NCBI RefSeq assembly: GCF_030272615.1
Contig: NC_081412.1
Location: forward strand, 340,131,370-340,193,369
Source: Cryptomeria japonica
Lineage: Eukaryota; Streptophyta; Pinopsida; Cupressales; Cupressaceae
Direction: 5' to 3'
DNA: 62,000 nucleotides
Below the pieces are notes generated by a model. The model had not been told where the DNA came from, did no database searches, and saw nothing but the letters and a program-made list of their open reading frames with translations. The position numbers and the translations under genes are program-made. This document shows positions 1-11,700 of this stretch, piece by piece (the first letter of the stretch is position 1; every line of letters begins with the position of its first letter).

Positions 1-935
1 TTGTGTAAAAAAATGAATGAACTTTTCTTTTTCTATAGGATTCAGAGATTTCGCCAGGTGTATCTTATGCATTGTCTCAGTGTCTCTGATGTTGATCTCT
101 TTAGTTTCTTCAACTAGTAATGTTGACTGTTCTTTGTCTATGGGAAGAGTGTCCAATTTGTTGTGAACCATACGTTCTGCTTCATTTTATGGATTGGAAG
201 AGGAGCTTGCTTCTCCAAAGTATGCAGTTTTATCTAGATCTATGAAAAATCAGCTTTATGATCATCATAAGGAAGTCCATCCCTTGCACCCAAGAATTCA
301 ACTATAGCTTCATCATTTTGAAACTAATCTAATTGTGGTTGTCCTTCTTTCCCCTAGTCTAATAGGTGAGGATACATGAGATAAAGATCTCTTTCCTCAG
401 CAGGAGGAGATGTTGTTGAGATCACGAAGATTCAGTTGTTAAAAACATACTTGACTGATGATGGGTTGATTGATATGTCTTTATATTTAATGCCATCATC
501 CACAATTGGTTGGTTGTCATAAGCTCTAAATGTTGAAAATGTTTTACAACTATGTATAGATAGAAACTCATAATCATGTGAATTAGTTATACTCTATATA
601 TATGTTTCTCTATCTAATTCATATTCATCAATATCTTCAATTAGAGAAAGAAGATTTATAGTTGTATTGATGATGAATGGGAGAGTATCCTGACTCATAG
701 ACTCTTCTTCTATGATAGTGGCCTCATTGAGTGCTTGAATAAGAGATAGGGGTAATATTGAATTACTGTCTCTTGTAGGTGCTATCCTTGTTTCTATTGA
801 TGTACTAGTTGGTGATGATGGTGTGGAAGTATCTGATGCTAGTGCATTTCTTGTTTCCATCACTGTATTTACATAAGATGCTGGTTGGAAGATCGTTTGT
901 AATGTGTTATTTGGTCTTAGGGTCATGATCTTCAC
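1..935 (-). pseudogene. Pre-RT linker of the minus-strand Ty3/gypsy pol
   Basis: The 935-594 piece (113 residues) is Ser/Thr- and acid-rich and ends in 'DIDEYELDRE', a composition usual between the G-patch and RT. Reading on towards the left edge (about 200-1, minus strand) gives 'EETKEINIRDTETMHKIHLA' followed by 'SLNPIEKEKF', which resembles the run-in to the RT domain in Tat/Ogre elements. The window ends just before the expected 'DVFAWSY' motif. Stops near 450 and 220 break the frame. Confidence 0.6.
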
Positions 936-957
936 TTGTTATTATTCGGGTATCTAG

Positions 958-1332
958 TCAAGTTGTTCTTCTTTTTCTTGTCATGCCAGTGTATCCTAAT
1001 CCCCAATTCTTTGGATTCTCTGAAGGTAATATGGGTTCTATGATGCCTTGTGCATGTTCTCCCAAGCCTGTGGTTCCATCATAACCATGTCGTTGCAACA
1101 TCTTGAAACCATTACCATATTGTTCTAAAGGGAGTTTGATGTTTGGAGTGTCATTTTCTTCTTTATACAACCATCCATTGACATATTCATCTAGAGATTC
1201 TTCATTAAGCTCTTCCCACCTAATAAATAAACAAGAATTAGAAAAATGGACAATTTCCTTCCCTTTACTTGTGTTTGTTAGACTTGGTAATGTTGTCCCA
1301 AAGGACCTGGGAGATAGTTGTCCTATTAGCAA
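958..1332 (-). CDS. G-patch domain segment of Ty3/gypsy polyprotein
   Basis: A 124-residue stretch containing the G-patch pattern: 'GFKMLQRHGYDGTTGLGEH' followed by QGIIEPI, with the spaced glycines (GYDGTTGLG) and hydrophobic positions expected of this RNA/helicase-binding module. It lies between protease and the pre-RT linker. G-patch modules bind nucleic acid or activate DEAH helicases in host proteins and occur in some retroviral and plant Ty3 polyproteins. Its role here is inferred. The domain call is good; whether this copy is translated is doubtful given the neighbouring stops. Confidence 0.75.
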   Translation of the reverse strand: MLIGQLSPRSFGTTLPSLTNTSKGKEIVHFSNSCLFIRWEELNEESLDEYVNGWLYKEENDTPNIKLPLEQYGNGFKMLQRHGYDGTTGLGEHAQGIIEPILPSENPKNWGLGYTGMTRKRRTT

Positions 1333-1407
1333 TGTTCCAGAACATGAGTACTCACCACACCCTTCATCTTTGATTCAAAGAGGAGTTGTTGTAGGTGTGT
1401 GAGATGA

Positions 1408-2088
1408 CTATGCTGGTGTTTCTTCAATCTTTAGGGTTTGCATTTGTTTGTGGAGCAGAGCTGCGTGATTGATGGGTACTTGATTATTTGTGCTTTCTCT
1501 TAGGTAATTGTAGTGCTGAAAAGGGTTTGGATGGCCATGTATGGTGATATCAATGCTATTGTAAGGGAACTTAACACATTGGTGAAAAGTTGATGGCACT
1601 GCCTGCATGACATGTATCCATGAGCATCCTAGTAGCATGTTGTACCCCAATTCTCTATCTAAGACTTGGAAAGTGATATCTATGGTAACTGGTCCTACTT
1701 GAACTAGCAAGGTTACTACACCCTTGGAGGGGCATTCCTCATCATCATAAGCTTTCATATTGATTCTCTTGGTAGGATCAATATGATGTTCAGAGTAACC
1801 TAGAGCTTTGATTAGATGCAAAGTGCATATATTGAGCCCAGCTCCACCATCTATGAGTATGCTTTGAACCTTCTTTCTATGAATCAGATCTTCTAAGTGT
1901 AGGGTATCATTGTGCATGGGCCTGTCCATAGGTACATCCTGCTTAGTGAATGATACCCTTGAAGCTGCCAAGTTTCCAACCATGGATTGAAATGTATTCT
2001 CGTCTATATCTCTAGCAACAACAAATTCTTGTAATGCCTTGTCTAGGACTACCTTATGAGCTAGTGAGATGCAAATCAACTCAAACAA
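1408..2088 (-). CDS. Retropepsin-like aspartic protease segment
   Basis: A 226-residue open stretch. Near residues 75-95 it holds the active-site loop 'LIDGGAGLNICT', a D-G-G variant of the usual D-S/T-G, and further on 'NMLLGCSWIH' plus 'AVPSTFHQCVKF', the flap/C-terminal pattern typical of proteases in this plant retrotransposon group. It lies between the gag fragments and the G-patch segment. The enzyme would cut the Gag-Pol polyprotein. The Met at 2088 is simply the first in-frame Met; the real protein is a polyprotein, so this start is probably not used. Confidence 0.8.
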   Translation of the reverse strand: MFELICISLAHKVVLDKALQEFVVARDIDENTFQSMVGNLAASRVSFTKQDVPMDRPMHNDTLHLEDLIHRKKVQSILIDGGAGLNICTLHLIKALGYSEHHIDPTKRINMKAYDDEECPSKGVVTLLVQVGPVTIDITFQVLDRELGYNMLLGCSWIHVMQAVPSTFHQCVKFPYNSIDITIHGHPNPFQHYNYLRESTNNQVPINHAALLHKQMQTLKIEETPA

Positions 2089-2115
2089 TGAAATTTGGGC
2101 CGGAGTCCTTTTTAG

Positions 2116-4340
2116 TTAGTCAACCATATTGTAATTGCTTGTCGGTGGAAGGGGGTTTGATGGTACCCCTTGCAATGTGACCTTGGATCTTCGGGTGATA
2201 ACAACACAATCTCTGCTCCTTGGATTTACTATAATTGTGGCCACTATGTCATCTCCTGCACTAATTGCATTAATTGCATAATCATATGCAACATTGGTAT
2301 AATTTGCATTGTTATTTAGTGCACTTGAACTAGAAGCTTTCCCTTTATCATGCTTAATAAAAGGGTCTTTTAATATGGTGTGGTTTATATTAGCTGATCC
2401 TTTATTGGCATCCACAATGATATCCCCCTAATCAATAAGGTCTTGTATTAGGTTCTTGAGTTTGTAATGACTTTCTGTTTTGTCGCCTTTGGAATGGTGG
2501 TATTCACAGAAATCATTGTCATTCCACCAAGCAGGCTTGAATGGACCAGGTTCGTAAGGTCGAGCCTCCGACAAAGTTATGACATTATTTTGTATCAACT
2601 TCTTAATAGATGACTTAATCGGTTCCCCCAAAGGTGTGAAATTTCTTTTTGGTGAATTGATCCTTGGGAGTCTTGGATTGCTTGATTGCGCTGCATTGGC
2701 ATTTACATTGTTGTTTTGAGTTTGATTCCTATTAAAGAATCAATTGGTCCTTGAAGTGATACCACTAGTTGAGCTCTATTAACAACACGAGCATCTACAA
2801 CCCCATCATTTGTAACATTCTTGTTTTTAGACCAAAACTTTGGCTTTTCATTGTTTGTATTTATGGCTGGTCCATTATCCTTGTGACGTTTCAATATTCC
2901 TTGTTCTAACAAGCCCTTCTCACATTTATGCCTTTTTTCTCTAATTTATTTGAAAGTGCCTTCACATTTTATTTGCAATGGATGTTTCACTTGAGGAACA
3001 AGGTTCTTAGTAAAAATGTCTACTTGCTCAACTTCGGGAATGTGACTGAGACATATGCGGTATATAGATCTCCACCTTTGCAAGAATGTAGCAAACACTT
3101 CACCTTCCTATTGTCTAGTTGCACACAGATCCATTAGGGTAACTGGATTGTCTATGTTGAATGAAAAGTTTGTGATGAATAACTCAACCAACTCACCCCA
3201 TGAGGCAATATTAGGTAGTAGATGTGAAAACCATTCTAATGCGGTCCCTCCAAGACTTTTGGGGAATAGGCACATCAAGTATGTGTCTTCATGGGCCACT
3301 TCTATACATGCTTTGAATAATTCTCTGACATGATACCAAGGATCACCTTTTTCTCTATACTTGTCGAATCTTGGAGTCTCAAAATGTGGTGGAAAAGGTG
3401 GCATGTACAAAGTTCTATCAAAAGGATAAGGATGGAGATCCTCCATAGTATAGCTCTTCTTGTCATTAACTGTTTGTATGATGGTCATTTGCTTTTGGAG
3501 ATTCTCCATTTGTTGATCCAAGATCTCTGTTTGGGTCAAAGGTGTATTGGCCCTATAAGTATTTCCCATAAATGAAATAGTGTTGGATTATCTTGGAGCT
3601 TGTTGAAATATCGACTGACCATGTAGTTGCGTGCCTTGAATTCCACTAGGTGGTGTGAAATATGCAAGTTGTGTATTTGACATTTGGCTGACTTGAGCTA
3701 TTCATTCCTATTGATCCTTGGTTCATATTCTCATCACTATATGCAGATCCAATGGCAATTGATACAGTAGGTTGAGATGTACTTGCAGAAATAGTGTTTT
3801 GAGCCATGGTTGTTGTAGCCTAGGTTGAAGTATTCATGTGTTACATTGTAAAACTTGGTGTGGTTTGAGATGTGAGATTAGTGTTTGAAGATGCAACTGG
3901 TGATTGAGCATGAGTCATTGCTGCTTGAGTTTGTGACACACTGGGTTTTTGAATTACATTTTGGGTCAATGTTACCCTGGTGGCAAGGTTGCCAAAATGT
4001 CAGCATCTGGAGGCAACTTGGCCCTGTTTTGAACTAAAAGTATGAGATATTGATCTCTATCATTATAGATGAGCGCTTTAAAAACTGTGAAAAGTGTTGG
4101 ATCTTGTTGGGCTGCCTACAATTCCTCTTGTGTTAGATTATGTTGGATTTCATCTATAGAAGGCATCTTGTTGGCGTTTGTTGGTAACATTGAAGGCCTT
4201 CTACCTTGTGATTGTTGATTCGCGAATAAATCCATATTCCAAGTGGGATTGACCAAGGGGTTGTTTTTTGGATCCATCTTAGCTTTTTGTGATCTTGTTA
4301 ATGGCATCAATGTATCTCCAAAGTGATCTTGAATCTCCAA
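2116..4340 (-). pseudogene. gag region of minus-strand Ty3/gypsy element
   Basis: The open pieces begin with a Met at 4340 (MEIQDHFGD...) and run leftwards in several fragments: 4340-4116, 3569-3108, 2912-2703, 2631-2428 and 2415-2116. The 3569-3108 piece is the capsid-like retrotransposon gag domain, with the family pattern of a predicted helix followed by 'GTALEWFSHL' and 'WGELVELFITNF'. The 2631-2428 piece has a degenerate nucleocapsid-like motif (FCEYHH...SHYKL) in which the first Cys and His remain but the ordinary CCHC knuckle is not intact. The first stop, after residue 74, is a TAG after which gag-like sequence continues. Gag would form the particle that packages element RNA; this copy cannot make a full-length protein. 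Confidence 0.75.
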
Positions 4341-6289
4341 GACTTGCTATGAATCTCTAAAATGCAAATGATAGATGAAGATAGATGCAAGACTTTTGTA
4401 GGGACTGACTATGTATGTATGCAATCTATAAATGACGACACTCTACTAAGGTCTGTGAAAAGGAATTGGACTATCTGCCATAAGTTTTTTGACAAATTGT
4501 CGAATCTCTTCTTGCTCTCTTTGTTCCTTCATCTCTTTTTTTTAATTTCATATGAAGACTCACAAATTTCCGAATTTCATCATCTACGACAACTTCTACT
4601 TCATAGTATTGGGGAAGGTCAACTCTTACTTTCCAAGCAAGGGTATCCAAACCGTCAATTATTTATAATTGGTTATTGTTTGGCCTGAGATCGAGTTATT
4701 TGAATGGGAAATCGCCATCACCTTTTAGACCCATGAAAAGGATATGCTCTTGAGACTTCTATTGAGTGATGAACCAAAATGCAAACTATGCAAGGGTTAA
4801 CTTTGAAACTAAGATTGTAGATGTGGAATCTAAAGCAACCTGTTGTGATATGCATGACTAAGGTGGGTCCTAAGATGAACTTAGATGATGATAATGCAAT
4901 GGATGAAATCTTTGACAAAAAATGAAGCCATTTCTACTTGAAGTGAGGACTTGTGCAAGGACTTTGTGTAATTTGAGGACACTAAAGATACTATGTATGG
5001 ACTAAATGTCTAGGACCTAAGATCACTGAAAGTGCAATTTTCTCCATTTCTTGAATGTTGCAGGTGTTTGATTTTTTGGAAAATGTTGCAAAGACACAGT
5101 AGCAAAGCAATGGAAACCAACTTGACATAACCAAAAGAGAGCACTCTTTAAAGGATTTTTTCAAACCCTTGTTGATATTGAGATCTTTTTCAAAACCTTA
5201 TTTTGTTTTCGATAAATTTTTGGTCATTTGATACCACATCAAGCAGACTCTCCTATGGTCAAAAGTTCATGAATATTACCTCAACCCACATCTTGATACT
5301 CTGTCATCTCAAACAGCCTTGTAACAGCCTAAGGTGCCCCCATTTTTTTTTACCTTTGTCCAAAAATTAAACCAAAGATGATTGCTCCTCAATTGGCTCG
5401 TTATCTTGGGAGATATATGGTGAGTTTTTTGGGGGTGGATTCTTCCCCACCCTTGCACTGTGATATTATAAGTGTTTGGTTATTGACTCGGATTGGCCTC
5501 TAATTTCCTAAAGATATTAATCAAGGTTCCATTCGAGTGGTCATAATCAACAACGTTTTCTACTTCGTTAAGGAGGTCTCCTAGTATGTAGAGGTTATGC
5601 TCTATAGATTTTCTTGTACCATATAGGCACTAAGGGAGGTATGACAACATTATCACAAAATGTAACACTTGTTTCTTACAATTTTCATTGCAAACACATT
5701 TATTTATAGTGGCTTGGATTACTTGGCTTTAGTCATTGCCACTTAGGTCATTCCATCTCACTTGGCCTTATGGGCTACTCGGGAGGCAGGCCTTCTAAAG
5801 GTTTTATCCTAATGCATAATTAATAGAAAGCATAAGAAAGGTGGGTCAGAATTTTTGGTCACCTAGTTAAGGGGAGAGCATATGCCTATCACCTTGAAAA
5901 CACGGAGAGCAAAAGTTCTTTTTAAACCTTCATCACAAAATTATCTATACTACTTGGAGATGTTGCTCCAAAAGACATGGTGTTCATTTTAGTTGATATA
6001 GCAATGATGAAATTTCTGTTGTTCTTTTTAAGAGCACCGAAAGAAAGATTATCTAAACTAAGTCCAACTATCCTTGCAAAAATCCATGAAAAAGGTTAGC
6101 ATATTGTGGACTCTTCGACCTAATTTTCTTCTTTTGGTTACAACCTCTGTCTTACTGTCTGTTAATGATTTGTTTGTAGAACAAAATAGTAAGAATACCA
6201 CAAAATGATGGAGAAAAAGACAGAACAAAAAGGTTTTCCAATTTCTAGAAAATACGAATCGTTGTAAAACCGAATGCGCATTCCTGTCA

Positions 6290-6775
6290 GCTCGAATACA
6301 AATTTCTATGCATTCGAATGCAAATTTCTGTCAATTCAAATGTGTGGAAGCCTTTGATCGAATGCGAACAATTAATGAATAGAATTAGAAGATAGAAGAA
6401 AGGGCCAATCAATCATGACATGATCTAAATCTATTATCAAATTTCTACCGTTGATGTCCTCTTCTTTGTCTCTTGTGTTGTTTTCTCTTCCTAGCACCTG
6501 AAATTTTGAATGTTACCCTTCCTGCCATATGATCAAATGCATTTTATATTTAAAAAACTTGAAAGTTCTAGATTTAAAAAATAATTGTGGGTTAGAAACA
6601 CAATTAAGTAAAAGATAGAATCGACAAAAGAAGTTAATTATGCAACTGACAACTGTGAATGCGTGTCATCGTCTAAGAGAATGCAAATTTCTGCATATGA
6701 TCGATTGCGAATTTCTGTCTACTCAAATGCAGTATGTTGTGGTGAATGCAAATTTCTGTGTGCGAATGCGTGACA
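6290..6775. repeat. Degenerate repeat built on GAATGCAAATTTCTGT
   Basis: At least five variants of GAATGCAAATTTCTGT occur in two groups, about 6293-6345 and 6677-6771. In the first group two copies are 32 bp apart; in the second, copies carry small changes (for example GATTGCGAATTTCTGT). Each full copy contains ATGCAAAT. The function is unknown; it may be the remains of a minisatellite. Confidence 0.55.
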
Positions 6776-7189
6776 CTTTCTTATGTGTCCGTCCAAACTT
6801 TGCAAGATAGAAAGTCAAAAAAGGTTAGATGATGTTTCCTTCACGTGGGGTTCACCATTATTTTCATGCTTAAAATCTGTTAGGTTAAACATAGCTAATT
6901 AGACTAAAAAGGATGAATCACAAAATCCTTACCTAATTTAGCAACCTTAAACACAAATCAATGAAATAGAATGCAAAACAAGAGAATTAAACAATTAAAA
7001 AAATTGAAAACTCCCTTCAAAAGCATTGTGACTTCCATTTCTCTTCTCCATAATTGTTGGTTGATTGGCTCTCAGGTGTTGCACTGAAATTCCTGCATAA
7101 TATAGATAATTATTTTGAAGACCGTGATTCTAGATTAATTTGATGAAATGATCTTGTATTTATATATTTTCAAGACATATGGGGTGGGA

Positions 7190-7440
7190 TATTGAACTGA
7201 AGTGCTGATTGATAGATAACTGATTTAGATTGATCAATGAACTCATCTTGATTGATCTGTTAACTCAATAGATTAATATGTTAGCTAGATTGATTAAATA
7301 GTGGACTGAATAGATTAGCCAGTTGATTGAGTTGATTGAAGAGATGACTGAATTGATTGATTAGTTAGAAAAGTTGATTCGGAGTGAAAAGAGGAGATCG
7401 AAGAGTTAACTGATTTGATTGATCAGTTTTGATTTTCAAC
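7190..7440. repeat. Degenerate TTGATTGA-type tandem repeat
   Basis: About 250 bp composed largely of variants of TTGATTGA, TTGATCA and AACTGATT in irregular tandem, with no fixed period. It has no coding potential and lies in the non-coding interval before the large nested retrotransposon. Confidence 0.5.
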
Positions 7441-8763
7441 ATGTGTTGTAGGACTTTGAATTTAAAATTCAATTTCATGTTATTTGGATTTAAATTTTGT
7501 TTTTCGAATGCTGAAATGCACATGAAATTTTATTGAAATGTGATGAAATTTAGGTTTGGTGAAATGTGAATTTGATGGTTTGGAATTAGATGAAATTCAA
7601 ATTTGGTGAATTGTGAATTTGAGAGAAATGAAATTAGATGGAATTATTTGAAATTCAAATTTTGTGAATTGGAGGAACAAAATTAATTAATTACATAATT
7701 TAAAAGAAATTATTTAAACATTAGAAATGAGGTTAATTAAATAATAAATATTATTTAACTAAGGAAATTAATCGTAATTAATTAAATAAATAATATTTAA
7801 TTAATATTTGAGATAGAGTTAACTGATTAGTTAATTAAAGAATAGAAATTCGATAATTAGAAATGTTGAATGTGATGATTGAGTCAGTTTAGAAGAATAA
7901 TTAGCTTAATTAAACAATTAACGAATTACTTAATTAATTGAACGAATAATTAGTATATGATTGATGAGACATTTTTAGGTGTCTACATATATTATTATAG
8001 AATATTATAATATTAAATACATAATTAGCAATTTAATTAAGTGTTTGAATTTTAATTTAGTTAGGATTAGGATTTAGTTTACAGAAACCTTAAGTTGTAT
8101 GTACTGTTTAATTGTCTATTGTTGTAGCTACTAAGCTTAGGGTGAGCTTATTGTTATGTTTTAATTATGATAAGGTTAGGTTCAAGATTAAATTTAGGGT
8201 AGAATTAGAGTTACTATTGTAAGGACAATGTCTGGGTAAGGGTTGAGGTTCAATTAGAGTTAGTGTGAGGGTAAAGGTTAGGGCTTCATTAGGGTTATTT
8301 AATAGTGTTTGGATTCAAATATGGGTAGGTTTGAATTTATGATTTGCGTTTATAAATGGTTAGTTTGTATGACAATACACTGATAACACTTATTTATTTT
8401 ATTGCAATTTAATGGTATTATGCAATATTATAATATATTATATTGTAAAATATTATAATGTAATATAATATAATTATGAAAATATTATGTAATGTTACAA
8501 AATATTAAAACATTTTAAAATATATCAAATACTGCTTAACATTTTAAATTATATAATTTTTTAAAATTTATTTAATATGTAATATAATATAATTATGAAA
8601 AATATTATAATATTAGATATAATGTTATAAAATATTAAACTATATTAAATATATCAAATATTGCTTAACATTTTAAATTTAGTAAATTTTTTAATATTTA
8701 TTTAATATATTAAATATAAATTATATAAGTAATGTTTAAAGTTATTAAATTAAATATGATAAT

Positions 8764-11700
8764 TGTAGTACCCCTCCTCAATCAACCTCTTTTTGTATAT
8801 TTTGATTGACTTCAGTGACTGTGCAGTGGAACATTATTGTATGTTGATTCAGCTTATATGCGATGTTATTTCATGCTTTATCTGGATGTATGGTGTATGC
8901 TTTTATGCAGTATCTCAGTGCTTATGATTAATGTTATTTTATGGATCATTATCATGGATTGACGCTCTTACCTTATATTGCGATGTGTTACTTATTGTTG
9001 CGTGTTTGCAAGTGTATTGGGGTGCGAGGGGATGATTTTCCTTCACTCACTCCGGTGAGACAGGGAATGTCACGATTCTCCTTCATCGGTGTGCATGTCG
9101 TATCTGTATATATATTTGTCTATATGCACGTGTGGTTCTTTGGGGCAAGACATTGCAGGTACAGTACCAGGTAGGTACAGGGTATCGAATCCACTTGGTT
9201 TCACAGGTCTGAGCGTGCCTTATATATCCGATGGGAGTGGAGGAGATAGTTGTTGTACCCTAACTTGACCCGCAATTACGCTCGTATGAGTGTTGTCAGT
9301 CGGTTGTCTTTCCTGTCTAGCTGGTATGCGAGTCATAGTGCTTTGGTTTGGTTATTTGTGAGTCGTCATATGATCATCCTTTGTTTTACGTGCTTCCGTT
9401 ATTTAAATGGTTATTTAATTAAATGGATGATGCTATCTCATGTTGGCGTAATTAGTTAATTATTATGCTCTGTGATTATTGATTTATTAATTTATGATTT
9501 GCTAGATTAAATGGTTAAATGGCTTATTTCATTGTGAAAAGTTGCATTAATATATTTTGTGGAAGTAAATAAATAATTGCCTATCCATTTAAATGATATA
9601 TGCTTATGTTCAAAGAAAGTATTTTGGAAAATAGAAAATAAAATAAAAAGCTTTTCTTTTTACGTTTCCATTTAACTTTTTCATTTTAATTGTTGGAAAA
9701 GAATTGTTTTTGGAAAAAGGTAAATCTGATTGTTTTTACTTTTTAAATATTCAAATTTGATTGGTTGGGAAACTTTTAACCTAGAAAGTTTAGGTTAAAA
9801 AAATTATTTTCATATATGCCTGGAAATTTACGGGAATAGGAGGCAAAATTTCTGGGGAGAAATTTGGAAAACTATTTTGGAAGGAGGAGTTGGAATTCGA
9901 ATTGGTTTGCAGGGATTAGGATTCTTCCTTCATTTTGGTTGCTAGTTTGCTTCAAGGTTGGATAATCTCTTCTTGTTTTCAACTTAATTTGGAATTTTCA
10001 GTTTTCTTCCTGTGTGTTGAAATTATGCAAATCTTCCTGTAGATTCTTGTGGAATGATTGGAATGGAAGAAAGAGTGTCTATTATTCTTGGTTTTGTGAA
10101 ATTTATATCATATGGTTGCATTTAGGAAGGAAATGGTTCATTTCTCTATTTGTTGTATGTTGTGTTCTTGAAATTCAATTTCCTGTTATACCTCTTCTAT
10201 TTGGAAAGAATTAACTAGATTTAGCTTGTTGTGTGCTTTCTAGTATCTTGTTGCCCAAGAATTGGGGTTCTTGTGGGGTTTTATTTCACCATTTGCCTTA
10301 TTGGTAAATATCCATTGGAAATTTGGATTTGGCACTGTGTATGTGTGTGCCTGTGAAATGAAACGAAGATGAATTGTGTTCATGTTAAATGGTTTTTTAA
10401 ATGCTTTGGAAGCATGTTTTTATTAGTTCCGTAGACCTTACCTTACCCCGTGGTGGGCTAGTCCCACCACGCGGGTCGGTAGTGTCTGATACCCAAAGGT
10501 AGCAGAACTATCGGTCGGCAGTACCTCTACACAGTAGTAGTGCTACGGGTCGGTAGCAGCACTACCGATCGGTAGGACTGCTACCGGTTGGTAGCGGCTT
10601 CTACCGGCAGTAGCAGCATTACCGATAGGTAGTGTCTGTTGCTCCGGCAACAAGACTACTGCGGTTTGGCTTTTGCCACTGCTTGATCATGTGCCTTACC
10701 GGTGCAAACCGGTATGTGTTATAAATTTCATTTAATTTTATTAAGTGAACATTTTGATGTGGTTTTTTTATGTTAAGCATAAATGGTATTTTCGTTGTGA
10801 TTTTTATTACGTGGTTTAATAAATTATCAATGGAAGTCAAGGCATGAATTAGAGATTCAAATTGGTAGGTTTGGATATATTCTGGAAATGAATTAAATAC
10901 CTGTTAGGAATTCATGTTATAACCGGTTGAATGTTTAATGTGGACTTCCTTCTTGATGGAATATTGATTTGGAAATTTATTAGATATGAATGCTGGAAAA
11001 GAGTGTTTTATTTAATTTTCAATCAATGATGTTGCAAGTATTTATAACGATGATTTCCTCAAAGATTGTCTAAGTGTGGACTTAATGAATTAGCTGTCCT
11101 TACAAGTGTATATTGTGTTATTTCTGGTCTGTGGTTCAGTCATTCTTTGGTGGCGTATTTGGTACCTTTCACCAAGTGATATATGTTGACTTCGTTGTCG
11201 TAACCATGTAGTGTCTTTGCCTTATGGTTAGTCGAGAGTCAGTATGTCCTTGTGTGACCACTTGTTTCTGAAAGTGGTGTAATGGCTGTCTGCTTTGCCA
11301 TAGGGTCCTCGGGGAGTGACCTTGTCTGTTTAGTGTCCTTTGAGAGAGTGGCTTTTGAGCAGGTTACCCCTGCGAAAGTCAGATAATAAGTGATAATATA
11401 ATTAATTGATTAGGTGGGTAGTTTCATAACATTAATAAGATATTGTACCTCACGCATAGGTGAGTTCTTGTATTGAGGCTCATAATGTAGTGAGAAGGTC
11501 TGGAATGGCAAACCAACCACCTTGTCTTCACGAAAGGCTAGAAGGGTCCGCATGAGACTTAGTTGGAGCCGGAGGTTCGGGAGAGGTTACCAGGACAGAG
11601 AGTCGGGACCTATGAGGGCCTACTGAGGTAACCATCAAGCTATGCGATGACACTCTCTCTTTAAGTTGACTTGTATGTGTGATGTCAGTTCACTTGTGTT

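Larger units (their letters stand above)
1..4340 (-). mobile_element. Ty3/gypsy retrotransposon (Tat/Ogre-like, with G-patch), 5' portion
   Basis: Read on the minus strand, this segment carries gag, a CHHC-like binding segment, an aspartic protease, a G-patch domain and the linker that normally leads into reverse transcriptase, in that order. The left edge cuts it just before the RT motif, so RT, RNase H and integrase are presumed to lie outside. Several in-frame stops and frame changes show it is decayed. The DGGA protease active site and the long pre-RT linker suit Tat/Ogre-type non-chromovirus Ty3 elements (family knowledge); the clade is an inference. I could not locate its upstream LTR or primer site. 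Confidence 0.8.
4341..8763. other. Non-coding interval with degenerate repeats
   Basis: No convincing gene. The part nearest the gag (4341-5340) may be the 5' untranslated region or LTR of the minus-strand element, but I found no LTR partner or primer site. From about 6270 the sequence holds clusters of degenerate short repeats, listed separately. From about 7680 it becomes strongly AT-rich with many TTAATTAA-type stretches. The last 250 bp resemble the AT-rich DNA just after 33585, on the far side of the large inserted element. Confidence 0.6.

Noticed and set aside
1103-1402. 99-codon plus-strand ORF
   Set aside because: Antisense to the G-patch segment, whose minus-strand reading has a recognisable domain.
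8941-9174. 77-codon ORF repeated at 30051-30284, and other paired small ORFs in the outer LTRs
   Set aside because: The pairing is explained by the LTR duplication; no domain, and no length conservation beyond that expected of sister LTRs.
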